NCBI GenBank assembly: GCA_031376455.1
Contig: JANMDU010000001.1
Location: 124,001-188,000, forward strand
Direction of reading: 5' to 3'
Source: JANMDU01 sp031376455
GTDB taxonomy: Bacteria; Pseudomonadota; Gammaproteobacteria; Burkholderiales; Burkholderiaceae_C
Length of the DNA stretch: 64,000 nt
In this document: positions 8,833 through 17,966 of the stretch, piece by piece
Layout of the letters: every line of letters begins with the position of its first letter
Position numbering within the stretch: position 1 is the stretch's first letter
Program-made: the position numbers and the translations under genes
Notes under the pieces: generated by a model
Databases searched by the model: none
The model's input: only the letters and a program-made list of their open reading frames with translations
Told to the model about the DNA's origin: nothing

Positions 8833-9641
8833 CTGCGGCTCATAACATTTGCATTGCGGGCGCGGGCGGGCGCATGGGGCGCATGCTGATTGAAGCCGTT
8901 GCCAACGCCGATGATTGCGTGCTGGGTGGTGCGCTGGATGTGCCGGGCAGCCCCGGCATCGGCTTAGATGCGAGTGGATTCCTCGGCACAGCAAGCGGCG
9001 TGGTCATCACGTCTGATGTCGCGCATGCATTGAAGGGATGTCATGCGTTGATCGATTTCACGCGGCCTGAGGGCACGATGGCGCATCTGGAGCAATGCCG
9101 TAAATTTGGCGTTGCCATGGTGATCGGCACGACCGGCTTCACGGATGCGCAGAAGCAAGCATTGCAAGCGGCCTCGAAAGACATTGCCATTTTGCTCGCC
9201 CCCAATATGAGCGTCGGCGTGAACGTCACGCTCAAATTGCTAGAAATGGCCGCTAAAGCCTTGGCCACAGGCTACGACATTGAAATCATCGAAGCGCATC
9301 ATCGTCACAAGGTCGATGCGCCCTCGGGCACAGCGCTCAAAATGGGCGAAGTAATTGCCGATGCTCTTAGCCGCGATTTAAAAGATTGCGCTGTGTATGA
9401 GCGCTATGGCCACACCGGCGAGCGTGATCCATCAACGATTGGTTTCTCCACAATCCGAGGCGGCGATATTGTGGGCGACCATACGGTGCTGTTTGCAGGC
9501 ATCGGCGAGCGCATAGAGATCACACACAAATCATCAAGCCGCGCCACGTATTCGGCGGGTGCGCTGCGTGCTGTGCGCTTCTTGGCGCAAAAGAAAAGCG
9601 GCATGTTCGATATGTTTGACGTGCTCGGACTTAATTCATAA
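8829..9641 (+). CDS. dapB: 4-hydroxy-tetrahydrodipicolinate reductase
   Basis: A 270-residue protein of normal DapB length. It starts with the NAD(P)H-binding GAGGRMGRML (residues about 8-17) and has the catalytic and substrate motif EAHHRHKVDAPSGTAL (about 155-170). It reduces hydroxytetrahydrodipicolinate in lysine and diaminopimelate synthesis. It starts within the bamE stop (ATGA) and is followed closely by exbB. Confidence 0.97.
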   Translation: MTAAHNICIAGAGGRMGRMLIEAVANADDCVLGGALDVPGSPGIGLDASGFLGTASGVVITSDVAHALKGCHALIDFTRPEGTMAHLEQCRKFGVAMVIGTTGFTDAQKQALQAASKDIAILLAPNMSVGVNVTLKLLEMAAKALATGYDIEIIEAHHRHKVDAPSGTALKMGEVIADALSRDLKDCAVYERYGHTGERDPSTIGFSTIRGGDIVGDHTVLFAGIGERIEITHKSSSRATYSAGALRAVRFLAQKKSGMFDMFDVLGLNS

Positions 9642-9656
9642 AAAGCGAAACTGACG

Positions 9657-10316
9657 ATGGATGCACTCGATTTCCTCAAGCAAAGTGATGGCGTGGGCAA
9701 GTTCATTGCCGTATTGCTTCTACTGATGAGCGTAGCCAGCTGGGTGGTGATTTTTTGGAAAGCTTGGGTGATCAAGCGCGCTGTGCCAGATGTGGGCCAA
9801 TCTGTGGCTTCTTTTTGGCAGGCGGCTGATGTACCTCAAGGCCGAGCAAGTGTGGCGGCGCTAGATCGCGAGCTGCTGGTGTTGCCCCTGATTGATGCTG
9901 CACAAGTTAACGCGGACGGCACTTTGGCAGGAGCAGGCGATAAAGCGCAGCAACTCACGCGATTGCTTCGTGATGCGCTGCACGGTGTTCTCCTCAAATT
10001 ACAATTTGGTCAAATTTTGCTCGCCACCGTCGGCTCCACCGCGCCTTTCGTGGGGCTGCTGGGCACAGTCTGGGGCATTTATCACGCCCTCATCGGCTTG
10101 GTCGGTGCTGGGCAAGTGACGATTGACAAAATCGCCGGCCCCGTGGGCGAGGCGCTCATCATGACTGCTGCTGGCTTAGCGGTGGCCATCCCTGCTGTGC
10201 TCGCCTACAACTTGTTTGGCCGATACATTGGCCGGATTGAAGCCGATTTAGAAGGCTTTGCACGGGACTTGCGCGAACTGCTGGCGCACCACGCCACACA
10301 TTCAGCAGCTAAATAA
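9657..10316 (+). CDS. exbB: MotA/TolQ/ExbB proton channel family protein
   Basis: A 219-residue protein with an N-terminal membrane helix (residues about 16-35) and a paired TM2/TM3 region. The stretch LATVGSTAPFVGLLGTVWGI (about 122-141) and EALIMTAAGLAVAIPAVLAYN are signature ExbB/TolQ helices lining the proton path. It works with ExbD/TolR downstream (three bases apart) to energise a TonB- or TolA-like protein. No TonB gene is in the window, so ExbB rather than TolQ is a moderate choice. Confidence 0.85.
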   Translation: MDALDFLKQSDGVGKFIAVLLLLMSVASWVVIFWKAWVIKRAVPDVGQSVASFWQAADVPQGRASVAALDRELLVLPLIDAAQVNADGTLAGAGDKAQQLTRLLRDALHGVLLKLQFGQILLATVGSTAPFVGLLGTVWGIYHALIGLVGAGQVTIDKIAGPVGEALIMTAAGLAVAIPAVLAYNLFGRYIGRIEADLEGFARDLRELLAHHATHSAAK

Positions 10317-10319
10317 GCC

Positions 10320-10742
10320 ATGAGCTTCGGCAAACTCGAGCGCACGAAGGGTAGCCAACCCATGAGCGAGATCAATGTCACGCCGCTGGTTGATGTGATG
10401 CTCGTTTTGCTCGTAATTTTCATCATCACCGCGCCGCTCTTGGCCAGTTCGATCAAACTCGATTTGCCCTCCACCGATGCGGCCAAGCCCACCGAAGCGC
10501 CAAAATTCGTCACGGTAGTGATCGACAGAGGCGCAAAAATCTTCCTCGGCGATCAAGCCATTGAGCTGCCTGCGCTTGCGGAAAGCTTGAAGCAAACCGC
10601 CCAACAAAACAAAGACACCGAAGTGCAACTGCGCTCAGATGAGACCGTGCCCTACGGTAAAGTCATCGAAGTCATCAGCATCGCGCAAAAAGCCGGCCTC
10701 ACACGCATTGGTTTTGTGTCCAATCCCCAAGCGCCAAAATAA
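10320..10742 (+). CDS. exbD: ExbD/TolR family biopolymer transport protein
   Basis: A 140-residue protein with one N-terminal membrane helix carrying the essential aspartate (VTPLVDVMLVLLVIFIIT, residues about 21-38) and a periplasmic ExbD/TolR domain (DETVPYGKVIEVISIAQKAG near the end). It forms the proton-driven motor with ExbB. It is the last gene of the bamE-dapB-exbB-exbD run, and a toxin-antitoxin pair lies between it and leuS. Confidence 0.88.
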   Translation: MSFGKLERTKGSQPMSEINVTPLVDVMLVLLVIFIITAPLLASSIKLDLPSTDAAKPTEAPKFVTVVIDRGAKIFLGDQAIELPALAESLKQTAQQNKDTEVQLRSDETVPYGKVIEVISIAQKAGLTRIGFVSNPQAPK

Positions 10743-10759
10743 CTTCTCTACGCGCAGTT

Positions 10760-10786
10760 GGATATACAATATTGCTTTGTATATCC
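10760..10786. promoter_or_regulatory. Palindromic operator of the MazE/PIN operon
   Basis: Perfect 10-base arms GGATATACAA (10760-10769) and TTGTATATCC (10777-10786) with a 7-base spacer, ending 14 bases before the antitoxin ATG and just upstream of its GGAG ribosome site. AbrB/MazE antitoxins usually bind such palindromes to repress their own operon. Confidence 0.65.
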
Positions 10787-10800
10787 ATCAGGAGAGCATC

Positions 10801-11052
10801 ATGCAAGTCGCAAAATGGGGCAATAGTTTAGGCGTGCGCCTGCCGATGGCTCTGGTGCATGAGTTGGGTATTTCAGAGGGCGATGAGCTGGAAGTGCGGC
10901 CGGTGAAGCGCAAAACACCCAAGAGCGTGCCTGTTGTTGAAGTGAGCAAGGAGCCCACGAAAAGAGAGCTGATCGAAGCAATTGGTCAAAAATATCGTGG
11001 TCGTTGGCCCGTTGGCATGAAATTCGATCGCGAGGAGGCCAATGCACGATGA
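10801..11052 (+). CDS. AbrB/MazE-type antitoxin
   Basis: An 83-residue protein. The ATG at 10801 follows AGGAGAG. The N-terminus MQVAKWGNSLGVRLPMALV, then GISEGDELEV, is the swapped-hairpin AbrB/SpoVT fold of MazE-like antitoxins. The C-terminal tail is charged and would contact the toxin. It overlaps the PIN toxin start by four bases. It should bind the upstream palindrome and neutralise the PIN nuclease. Confidence 0.85.
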   Translation: MQVAKWGNSLGVRLPMALVHELGISEGDELEVRPVKRKTPKSVPVVEVSKEPTKRELIEAIGQKYRGRWPVGMKFDREEANAR

Positions 11053-11486
11053 GTGCTGCCCCTCAAATTTTTATCGACACGAATGTTTTGGTTTATTGGA
11101 TACAAGATCAAAATCGTGCGGAAGTTGTGAAAAGTTTGCTTGCCAGCGATTGCGTGATCAGTGTGCAAGTGCTCAACGAATTCGCCAATGTGTTGCGCAA
11201 AAAGTCCGGTATGTCTTGGGAAGAAATTCGCTCTATCCATATTGCACTGAATAAAGTTTGTACCGTCGTCGATTTGACCCGACGCATGCAAGCCCTCGCA
11301 ATGAGCTTAGTTGAGCGCTACAAACTCACTATTTATGATGCCAATATTCTTGCCGCAGCTGCTTTGAGCAGCTGCGCTGTCCTGTATTCAGAGGACATGC
11401 AAGACGGCTTGCGCGTTCAGATTCCACCAGAGTTTGGCGGTGGAGCGGTGGCCATTAAAAATCCTTTTGTAGAAAATTTTGTTTGA
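11049..11486 (+). CDS. PIN-domain ribonuclease toxin (VapC-like)
   Basis: A 145-residue protein. The start ATG at 11049 overlaps the antitoxin stop. The N-terminal FIDTNVLVYW gives the first PIN acidic residue; later acidic positions appear in VLNEFANVL, YDANILAAA (D at about residue 98) and SEDMQDG. PIN toxins cut RNA, often tRNA or rRNA. The stop lies six bases before the leuS ATG, so read-through transcription into leuS is likely. Confidence 0.88.
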   Translation: MSAAPQIFIDTNVLVYWIQDQNRAEVVKSLLASDCVISVQVLNEFANVLRKKSGMSWEEIRSIHIALNKVCTVVDLTRRMQALAMSLVERYKLTIYDANILAAAALSSCAVLYSEDMQDGLRVQIPPEFGGGAVAIKNPFVENFV

Positions 11487-11491
11487 ACACT

Positions 11492-14296
11492 ATGCAAGAA
11501 AAATACGATCACACAGCCATTGAAGCTGCAGCGCAAACGCATTGGAAAGCATCGGATGCCTACCGCGTGCACGAACACGCCAAAGACGCGCAAGGCAACT
11601 TCAAGCCAAAATACTATGCCTGCTCCATGTTGCCCTACCCGAGCGGCAAGCTGCATATGGGTCATGTGCGCAACTACACCATCAACGACATGCTCACGCG
11701 CCAGTTGCGCATGAAGGGCTACAACGTGCTGATGCCGATGGGCTGGGATGCCTTTGGCTTGCCGGCAGAGAATGCCGCCATGAAAAATGGCGTGCCGCCC
11801 GCGAAGTGGACGTATTCCAACATCGAACATATGAAGGGGCAGATGAAGGCGATGGGCCTCGCGATTGATTGGAGCCGCGAGATGGCGGCTTGCGATCCGG
11901 CCTATTACAAGTGGAATCAGTGGTTGTTTTTGAAGATGCTGGAAAAAGGCATCGCTTATCGCAAGACGCAGATCGTCAATTGGGATCCAGTGGATCAAAC
12001 CGTACTCGCCAATGAGCAGGTAATTGACGGCAAAGGCTGGCGCACGGGTGCGACCGTGGAGAAGCGCGAGATTCCGGGCTATTACCTCAAGATCACCGAT
12101 TACGCGCAAGAGCTGCTCGACCACGTGCAGATGGGTAATCCAAATGCGACGCTGACCGGCTGGCCAGACAAAGTGCGCTTAATGCAGGAGAACTGGCTGG
12201 GGAAGTCGGAAGGTGTGCGATTTGCGTTTCCGCATTCGATTGCCGATGCGCAGGGCAAGTTGATTCAAGACGGCAAGATGTACGTCTTCACCACGCGTGC
12301 CGATACGATCATGGGCGTAACCTTCGTCGCAGTTGCTCCTGAGCACCCGATTGCCGTGCGAGCCGGCGAATTGTCTGCGCAGCTTGCTACCAAAATCGAA
12401 GCATTGAAGGCTGGCGGTACGACTGAGGCTGAGCTGGCCGTAAAAGAAAAAGAAGGCGTGGCCACAGGCTTGTATGTCTCGCATCCTTTGACCGGCGAGC
12501 AAATCGAAGTATGGGTCGGCAACTATGTGTTGATGAGCTACGGCGACGGCGCGGTGATGGGCGTGCCAGCGCATGACGAACGGGATTTTGCGTTTGCGAA
12601 GAAATACAGCTTAGCTATCAAGCAAGTTGTGCGGATCACAGATAAAGATTTTTCAACTGATGCATGGCAGGATCACTACGGCGAAAAAGGTGAAGGCATC
12701 GCAATCAGTTCAGGCAAATACGACGGCTTGAAATTCAAAGCCTGTGTAGATGCGGTCGCCTCCGATCTCGCATCCAAAAACCACGGCGAGAAAAAAACCA
12801 CTTGGCGCTTGCGCGATTGGGGCATCAGCCGCCAGCGCTATTGGGGCACGCCGATTCCGATCGTGCATTGCGCAGAGCATGGCGCGCAGCCTGTGCCGTA
12901 TGAGCAATTGCCGGTGAAACTGCCCGAAGATTGCATTCCCGATGGCTCGGGCAATCCATTGGCCAAGCATGAAGGCTTCCATGCGGGGGCTACTTGCCCC
13001 ATCTGCGGCAAAGCGGCAAGGCGTGAGACTGACACGATGGACACCTTCGTGGATTCGTCGTGGTATTTCATTCGCTACTGCATGCCAGAAGCCGATCAAA
13101 AGGCGAGTGCCGCAATGACCAACAGCGCAGTCGATTATTGGATGCCACGCAGCATCAGCCCCTCCAGTAGCGTAGGCAGCAAACATGGCGGCGCAGCGAT
13201 GGATCAATACATCGGCGGCATCGAACACGCCATTCTCCATTTGCTCTATGCCCGTTTCTGGACGAAGGTCATGCGCGACATGGGGCTGATGCAAGCCGAT
13301 GAGCCGTTTACCAAGCTGCTCTGCCAAGGTATGGTGCTCAACCACATTTACTCACGGCGCACGGCCAAGGGCGGCAAAGATTATTTCTGGCCGCACGACG
13401 TGGAGCATCTGCACGATGAGGCCGGCAAGATCATGGGCGCGAAACTCAGAGTTGCCGTAGATTACGCGAGCGAGCCCTTGGCCGCTGGCGCGCTGATTGA
13501 CTACGAAGGCGTAGGCACGATGAGCAAGTCAAAAAACAACGGCATCGACCCGCAAGAGTTGATCGACAAATACGGCGCAGACACAGCTCGGCTGTACACC
13601 ATGTTTACCGCGCCACCCGAGGCCACGCTGGAATGGAATGATGGCGCGGTAGAGGGCAGCGATCGCTTCTTGAAGCGCGTTTGGGGTTACGGTAATAAGT
13701 TAAACACTATTAATTCAATAGCATCTCCCGCAGATTCTATGCCGGCAAATGGCGTATTTGACTTCAAAAATATCAGCAAAAATGCCAAAACTCTGCGCTT
13801 AGAGATTCACACCGTCTTAAAGCAAATCAGTTACGACTACGAGCGCATGCAGTACAACACGGTGGTCTCGGGCGCGATGAAGTTACTCAATGCGCTCGAT
13901 TCCTACAAGCATGCCGACAGCACACAGCAAGCCGCCAGCAGCGATTTGGCTGTGCTGCGCGAAGGCTTTGGCATCTTGCTGCGCGTGCTCTATCCGGCGA
14001 CGCCGCATTTAGCGCATGCGCTTTGGCAAGAGCTATGCTATACAAAAGCGCATGGCGATTTGCTTGATGCATCCTGGCCAGCGGTGGACAGCGCGGCGTT
14101 GGTCCAAGACGAGATTGAGCTCATGCTGCAAATCAGCGGCAAGCTGCGCGGCTCGATTGTTGTGCCGGCAGGTGCCAGCAAAGAACAGATTGAAGCAGCA
14201 GCCGTCGCCAGCGAAGCCTTCCAAAAAGCAGCTGCGGGCGCTACGCCGAAGAAAATCATCGTCGTGCCGGGGCGTTTGGTTAACATCGTGGTGTGA
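11492..14296 (+). CDS. leuS: Leucyl-tRNA synthetase, with a repeat-derived insertion
   Basis: A 934-residue class I synthetase, longer than the usual roughly 860-880. The ATG at 11492 is preferred over an in-frame TTG at 11483. The HIGH-type motif is HMGH (residues 55-58) and the KMSKS motif is MSKSK (about 676-680). The editing domain is present (TTRADTIMGVTFVAVAPEHP). Residues about 738-760, just after the catalytic core and before the anticodon-binding helices, are encoded by a reverse copy of the dispersed element (NSIASPADSMPA). A second unusual segment, RSISPSSSVGSKHGG, precedes DQYIGGIEHAI. Confidence 0.97.
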   Translation: MQEKYDHTAIEAAAQTHWKASDAYRVHEHAKDAQGNFKPKYYACSMLPYPSGKLHMGHVRNYTINDMLTRQLRMKGYNVLMPMGWDAFGLPAENAAMKNGVPPAKWTYSNIEHMKGQMKAMGLAIDWSREMAACDPAYYKWNQWLFLKMLEKGIAYRKTQIVNWDPVDQTVLANEQVIDGKGWRTGATVEKREIPGYYLKITDYAQELLDHVQMGNPNATLTGWPDKVRLMQENWLGKSEGVRFAFPHSIADAQGKLIQDGKMYVFTTRADTIMGVTFVAVAPEHPIAVRAGELSAQLATKIEALKAGGTTEAELAVKEKEGVATGLYVSHPLTGEQIEVWVGNYVLMSYGDGAVMGVPAHDERDFAFAKKYSLAIKQVVRITDKDFSTDAWQDHYGEKGEGIAISSGKYDGLKFKACVDAVASDLASKNHGEKKTTWRLRDWGISRQRYWGTPIPIVHCAEHGAQPVPYEQLPVKLPEDCIPDGSGNPLAKHEGFHAGATCPICGKAARRETDTMDTFVDSSWYFIRYCMPEADQKASAAMTNSAVDYWMPRSISPSSSVGSKHGGAAMDQYIGGIEHAILHLLYARFWTKVMRDMGLMQADEPFTKLLCQGMVLNHIYSRRTAKGGKDYFWPHDVEHLHDEAGKIMGAKLRVAVDYASEPLAAGALIDYEGVGTMSKSKNNGIDPQELIDKYGADTARLYTMFTAPPEATLEWNDGAVEGSDRFLKRVWGYGNKLNTINSIASPADSMPANGVFDFKNISKNAKTLRLEIHTVLKQISYDYERMQYNTVVSGAMKLLNALDSYKHADSTQQAASSDLAVLREGFGILLRVLYPATPHLAHALWQELCYTKAHGDLLDASWPAVDSAALVQDEIELMLQISGKLRGSIVVPAGASKEQIEAAAVASEAFQKAAAGATPKKIIVVPGRLVNIVV
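13705..13770 (-). repeat. Dispersed element, copy 4 (inside leuS)
   Basis: Reverse copy: CACTATTAATTCAATAGCA, CCCGCAGATTCTATGCCGGC, then the degenerate tail to CTTCAAAAA. It is read in frame as part of LeuS. Confidence 0.8.
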
Positions 14297-14301
14297 CCTT
14301 G

Positions 14302-14835
14302 ATGACCCACCTACCCACCACGCCTTCAACGACCCGCCGCACGCTTCTTTCTGCAGGCTCTTGTGTCGTGCTGGTCGGCGGATTACCCGCCTGCGGTTTT
14401 CAGCTGCGCCAAGCGCCGAATTTGCCGTTCAACACGCTGTATGCAGGCTTCGCAGAGAGCTCCAGCTTAGGCCAAGAACTGCGCCGCTCGCTGGAATCAT
14501 CAGGCGTGCGCGTGATCATTGACAATCGCCAGCTCGATACGGCGCAAGTGATGCTGGATGTGCTTCAAGATCAGCGCGAGAAGGTCGTGGTCGGCGTGAA
14601 TTCAACCGGTTTGGTGCGCGAATTTCAGCTGCGCGTTCGCTTTAAATTCCGTTTGCGCGACAAAGCAGGCAACGAAATCATCCCTGAGACCGAGTTGCTC
14701 CAGCAGCGCGATTTCAGTTTCAACGAAAGCGCTGCGCTAGCCAAAGAAGCTGAGGAGGCGCTGATCTATCGCAGCATGCAAAGCGATATCGTGCAGCAGG
14801 CGCTGCGACGGCTCTCCACGGTTAAGACGCTTTGA
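14302..14835 (+). CDS. lptE: LPS-assembly lipoprotein LptE
   Basis: About 177 residues from the ATG at 14302; a GTG at 14293 inside the leuS stop is an alternative. The signal peptide ends in a lipobox followed by CGFQLRQAP, the hallmark N-terminus of mature LptE. LptE plugs the LptD barrel and helps place LPS in the outer membrane. It follows leuS directly, as is usual. The expected next gene holA (DNA polymerase III delta) is absent; radA faces it instead. Confidence 0.92.
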   Translation: MTHLPTTPSTTRRTLLSAGSCVVLVGGLPACGFQLRQAPNLPFNTLYAGFAESSSLGQELRRSLESSGVRVIIDNRQLDTAQVMLDVLQDQREKVVVGVNSTGLVREFQLRVRFKFRLRDKAGNEIIPETELLQQRDFSFNESAALAKEAEEALIYRSMQSDIVQQALRRLSTVKTL

Positions 14836-14905
14836 TTTTTTAAGTGCTTTTGAGCAGATAGCCGGCGTATTTATTGCGCAGAGTGCTATTGAATTAATAA
14901 TTATT
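14834..14905 (+). repeat. Dispersed element, copy 5
   Basis: TTTTTTAAGTGC arm, ATAGCCGGCGTATTTATTGC core, GAGTGCTATTGAATTAATAA end. It fills the whole convergent gap between lptE and radA. Confidence 0.85.
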
Positions 14906-16312
14906 TCAACTGCGTTGCAACTCTCGCATCAAATCCATCGCTTGCTCGACGCGCTCCACGGCATGAATCGTCATGCCCTCGAAGTCTTTCATCTGTGATT
15001 TTTTGGGGGCATTGGCTTTGGGAATGATGGCGGTGGAAAAACCGAGCTTTGCGGCTTCTTTGAGGCGCTCTTGGCCGCGCGGCGCTGGGCGCACTTCGCC
15101 TGCTAGGCCGACTTCGCCAAAGGCGATAAATCCTTTGGGCAAAGGTTTGCCGCGCAAGCTGCTAGTGATGCTTAGCATCACGGCTAAATCAGCCGCCGGC
15201 TCGGTGATGCGCACGCCGCCTACTGCATTGACGAACACATCTTGATCCGCGCAGGCAATACCCGCATGACGATGCAAGACGGCCAGCAGCATGGCGAGGC
15301 GATCACGATCTAAGCCCACCGAGAGGCGACGCGGCGAAGGCCCGCCGCCATCGACCAAGGCTTGGATCTCCACCAACATCGGGCGGGTTCCTTCTAACGT
15401 GACCATCACGCAACTGCCGGGCACAGGCTCGCTATGTTGGCTCAAAAATATGGCGCTCGGATTGCTCACACCTTTGAGGCCCTGCTGCGTCATTGCAAAC
15501 ACGCCGATTTCGTTGACAGCGCCAAAGCGGTTTTTGATCGCGCGCACGAGGCGGAAATTCGAGTGCGTATCGCCTTCAAAATACAGCACGGTATCGACCA
15601 TGTGCTCGAGCACGCGCGGGCCGGCCAATGCGCCTTCTTTCGTGACGTGGCCGACCAACACAATGGCCGTGCCGCTGGCCTTGGCAAAACGCGTCAAATG
15701 CGCCGCGCATTCGCGCACCTGTGCCACAGAGCCAGGCGCGCTCGTGAGCTGCTCGGAATACACGGTTTGAATCGAATCAATCACCGCAATGCGCGGTTGC
15801 TGCGCGGCCAGCGTGGCGATGATTTTCTCAAGTTGCGTCTCGGCTTGCACTTGCACTTGGCTGTTGTCCAAGCCCAGCCTGCGCGCACGCAGCGCGACTT
15901 GCGCCGCGCTTTCTTCGCCAGTGACGTAGAGCGCCGATGTCCCCGCGCGTTGCAGTGAATCCAGCGCTTGAAGCAAAAGCGTTGATTTGCCAATGCCCGG
16001 ATCGCCACCGATCAACACCACACCACCCTCCACAATGCCGCCGCCGAGCACGCGATCCAGCTCCTCGTGGCCTGTCGGTGTGCGATCAATATCAGACGCT
16101 TCAATTTCACCAAGCTTTTGCACCGGCGAGCTGCCAGCTAGTGAATGGTGGGCAGACATGGGCGCAGCGAAGCGATTTTTGCCTGTGGCTGCACTTTCAG
16201 CGACGCCCTCGATCAATGTATTCCAAGCGCCGCAGCTGGGGCACTTGCCTAGCCATTTCGCGGAACTGCCGCCGCATTCGGTGCAAGTAAAAAGTGTTTT
16301 GTCTTTGGCCAT
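14906..16312 (-). CDS. radA: DNA repair protein RadA
   Basis: A 468-residue protein. Zinc finger CTECGGSSAKWLGKCPSCG (residues about 10-28), Walker A GGDPGIGKST (about 98-107), the RadA-specific KNRFG motif, and a C-terminal Lon-protease-like domain (TSSLRGKPLPKG, then GEVGLAGEVRP). RadA is a RecA-family hexameric helicase that promotes branch migration in recombinational repair. It is a single gene between a dispersed element and a long palindrome. Confidence 0.96.
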   Translation of the reverse strand: MAKDKTLFTCTECGGSSAKWLGKCPSCGAWNTLIEGVAESAATGKNRFAAPMSAHHSLAGSSPVQKLGEIEASDIDRTPTGHEELDRVLGGGIVEGGVVLIGGDPGIGKSTLLLQALDSLQRAGTSALYVTGEESAAQVALRARRLGLDNSQVQVQAETQLEKIIATLAAQQPRIAVIDSIQTVYSEQLTSAPGSVAQVRECAAHLTRFAKASGTAIVLVGHVTKEGALAGPRVLEHMVDTVLYFEGDTHSNFRLVRAIKNRFGAVNEIGVFAMTQQGLKGVSNPSAIFLSQHSEPVPGSCVMVTLEGTRPMLVEIQALVDGGGPSPRRLSVGLDRDRLAMLLAVLHRHAGIACADQDVFVNAVGGVRITEPAADLAVMLSITSSLRGKPLPKGFIAFGEVGLAGEVRPAPRGQERLKEAAKLGFSTAIIPKANAPKKSQMKDFEGMTIHAVERVEQAMDLMRELQRS

Positions 16313-16358
16313 GCTGAGATGATACTGTTTTTATAGCCAGTTTTAGGTTCCGTATGCC

Positions 16359-16488
16359 ATCGTTTTCTAGAACACGGAGGGCACGGAAGCTGCACGAAAG
16401 ACACAGAAAACGCCTTCTTTCTTTTTTCTTTTCTTTCATTTCTGTGGTTTCCGTGAAACCTACGTGCCTTCCGTGTTCTAAAAACGAT
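16359..16488. repeat. Long imperfect palindrome, copy 1
   Basis: About 130 bases between radA and lipB. The left arm begins with ATCGTTTTCTAGAACACGGA and the right arm ends with TTCCGTGTTCTAAAAACGAT. The arms are near-complementary over about 50 bases around a pyrimidine-rich loop. Two related palindromes occur at 19421 and 50668 and share the AACACGGAAGGCAC arm. It could fold as a long hairpin in DNA or RNA. Confidence 0.85.
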
Positions 16489-16503
16489 AAGCGGACAAAT
16501 TAC

Positions 16504-17220
16504 TCACTCCAAATGAACCACCAATTTAGAAGCCAACACCTTCGCCACCTCATCCCAAGAAGCGTGTACGCCACAAGAAGCCATGTCCACCGTACGCAAC
16601 CCTGCATAACCACAGGGATGGATACGCTCGTAAGGCGAGAGATCCATGGCTACATTGAGCGCAAGGCCGTGATACGTGATGTGGCGGCTGACCTTGATGC
16701 CCAGTGCAGCAATCTTGCCGATATCACTGCGCGTGACCAGCTCGCTTTCCGCCATCGGCAAGCCATCTGCGCCCAGCAATCGCGCATGCGATGCGGGCTC
16801 ATCAAGGCGCATGTAGATCCCCGGCGCGCCTCTCACGCGATGACCGGTCAAGCCGAAATGCGCCAAGGTGCGGATCGTCGCCTCCTCTAAACGGTGAACA
16901 TATTCTTTAACGAAATAGCCTCGCGAGCGCAAATCCATCATCGGATAAGCCACCACCTGCCCCGGCCCGTGATACGTGACCTGCCCGCCGCGATTGGTTT
17001 GCACCACCGGGATATTGCCCGCTGCGATGACATGCTTTGCTTTGCCAGCCAACCCTTGCGTGAAGACGGGCATATGCTCACAAATCCATAGTACATCGCG
17101 CAGATGGCTTGCAGGCAAGGGGCTGTTTTCGCTTAAATGCCTGATGCGCTGCGCCACCAACGCCTGCATGGCCTCATAGATTGGCGCATAAGGCGATAGG
17201 CCTTTGAATTCAATTTGCAT
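16504..17220 (-). CDS. lipB: Octanoyltransferase LipB
   Basis: A 238-residue protein. Motif RGGQVTYHGPGQVVAYP (residues about 78-94), the KIAALGIKVSRHITYHG lysine region, and the catalytic cysteine in HPCGYAG near the C-terminus. It transfers octanoate from acyl carrier protein to lipoyl domains, the first step of lipoate synthesis. lipA, commonly adjacent in related genomes, lies some 32 kb away in this window. Confidence 0.96.
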   Translation of the reverse strand: MQIEFKGLSPYAPIYEAMQALVAQRIRHLSENSPLPASHLRDVLWICEHMPVFTQGLAGKAKHVIAAGNIPVVQTNRGGQVTYHGPGQVVAYPMMDLRSRGYFVKEYVHRLEEATIRTLAHFGLTGHRVRGAPGIYMRLDEPASHARLLGADGLPMAESELVTRSDIGKIAALGIKVSRHITYHGLALNVAMDLSPYERIHPCGYAGLRTVDMASCGVHASWDEVAKVLASKLVVHLE

Positions 17221-17319
17221 GGCGTGATTGTGCGCTGCTCGAAGATTGCGGGTCAGGGCTGCGGATGAGAACGTTGAAGCATCGTTAAAATAGATTTTTT
17301 AAATTCAAAAGTGTTTCGC

Positions 17320-17934
17320 ATGAAATTGATTGGCGCCATCACCAGCCCCTATGCCCGCAAGGTACGCGTTGTCATGGCAGAAAAGAAGCTGGAATACAAG
17401 TTTGTGCTCGAAGATGTGTGGGCCGCCACGACGCAAATCGCGGAATCTAACCCCTTAGGCAAAGTGCCTTGCCTCGTGATGGAAGGGGGCGAAGCGTTGT
17501 TTGATTCGCGCGTGATCGTTGAATATTTAGATACGCTCTCGCCTGTAGGCAAGCTCATTCCTGCCAACGGGCGCGAGAAGGCCGAAGTAAAAACCTGGGA
17601 AGCGCTGGCCGATGGTTTGTGTGATGCTGCTATTTTGGCGCGCTTAGAAGCCACTTGGGCAGGTCGAACGGATGGACAACGCTCAACCGCTTGGATTGAG
17701 CGCCAAATGGACAAGATCGCCGCCAGCTTGAAGGCCATGAGCCAAGGCTTGGGTGAGCGGCCTTTCTGCGCAGGAACGCATTTCAGCTTGGCCGATGTGG
17801 CAGTGGGTTGCGCTTTGGGCTATCTCGACTTGCGCTTTGCGCACATCGATTGGCGCGCCGAGCATGCGAATTTGACCAAGCTGTATGACAAGCTCGCAGC
17901 GCGGCCAAGCTTTATGGACACTCAGGCGAGCTGA
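17320..17934 (+). CDS. Glutathione S-transferase family protein
   Basis: About 204 residues from the ATG at 17320. The N-terminal thioredoxin fold has SPYARKVRVVMAEK (residues about 8-21) and NPLGKVPCLV; the C-terminal all-helical domain has FSLADVAVGCALGYLD. It belongs to the YibF-like group of soluble transferases or oxidoreductases with unknown substrate. It is a single gene between lipB and mnmE. Confidence 0.88.
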   Translation: MKLIGAITSPYARKVRVVMAEKKLEYKFVLEDVWAATTQIAESNPLGKVPCLVMEGGEALFDSRVIVEYLDTLSPVGKLIPANGREKAEVKTWEALADGLCDAAILARLEATWAGRTDGQRSTAWIERQMDKIAASLKAMSQGLGERPFCAGTHFSLADVAVGCALGYLDLRFAHIDWRAEHANLTKLYDKLAARPSFMDTQAS

Positions 17935-17966
17935 TCTCCGGATCGCTGTTTCTGATAATAGCTAGA

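Noticed and set aside
11417..12124. 235-codon minus-strand frame opposite the PIN gene and leuS
   Set aside because: Spans two well-supported plus-strand genes; no family features.
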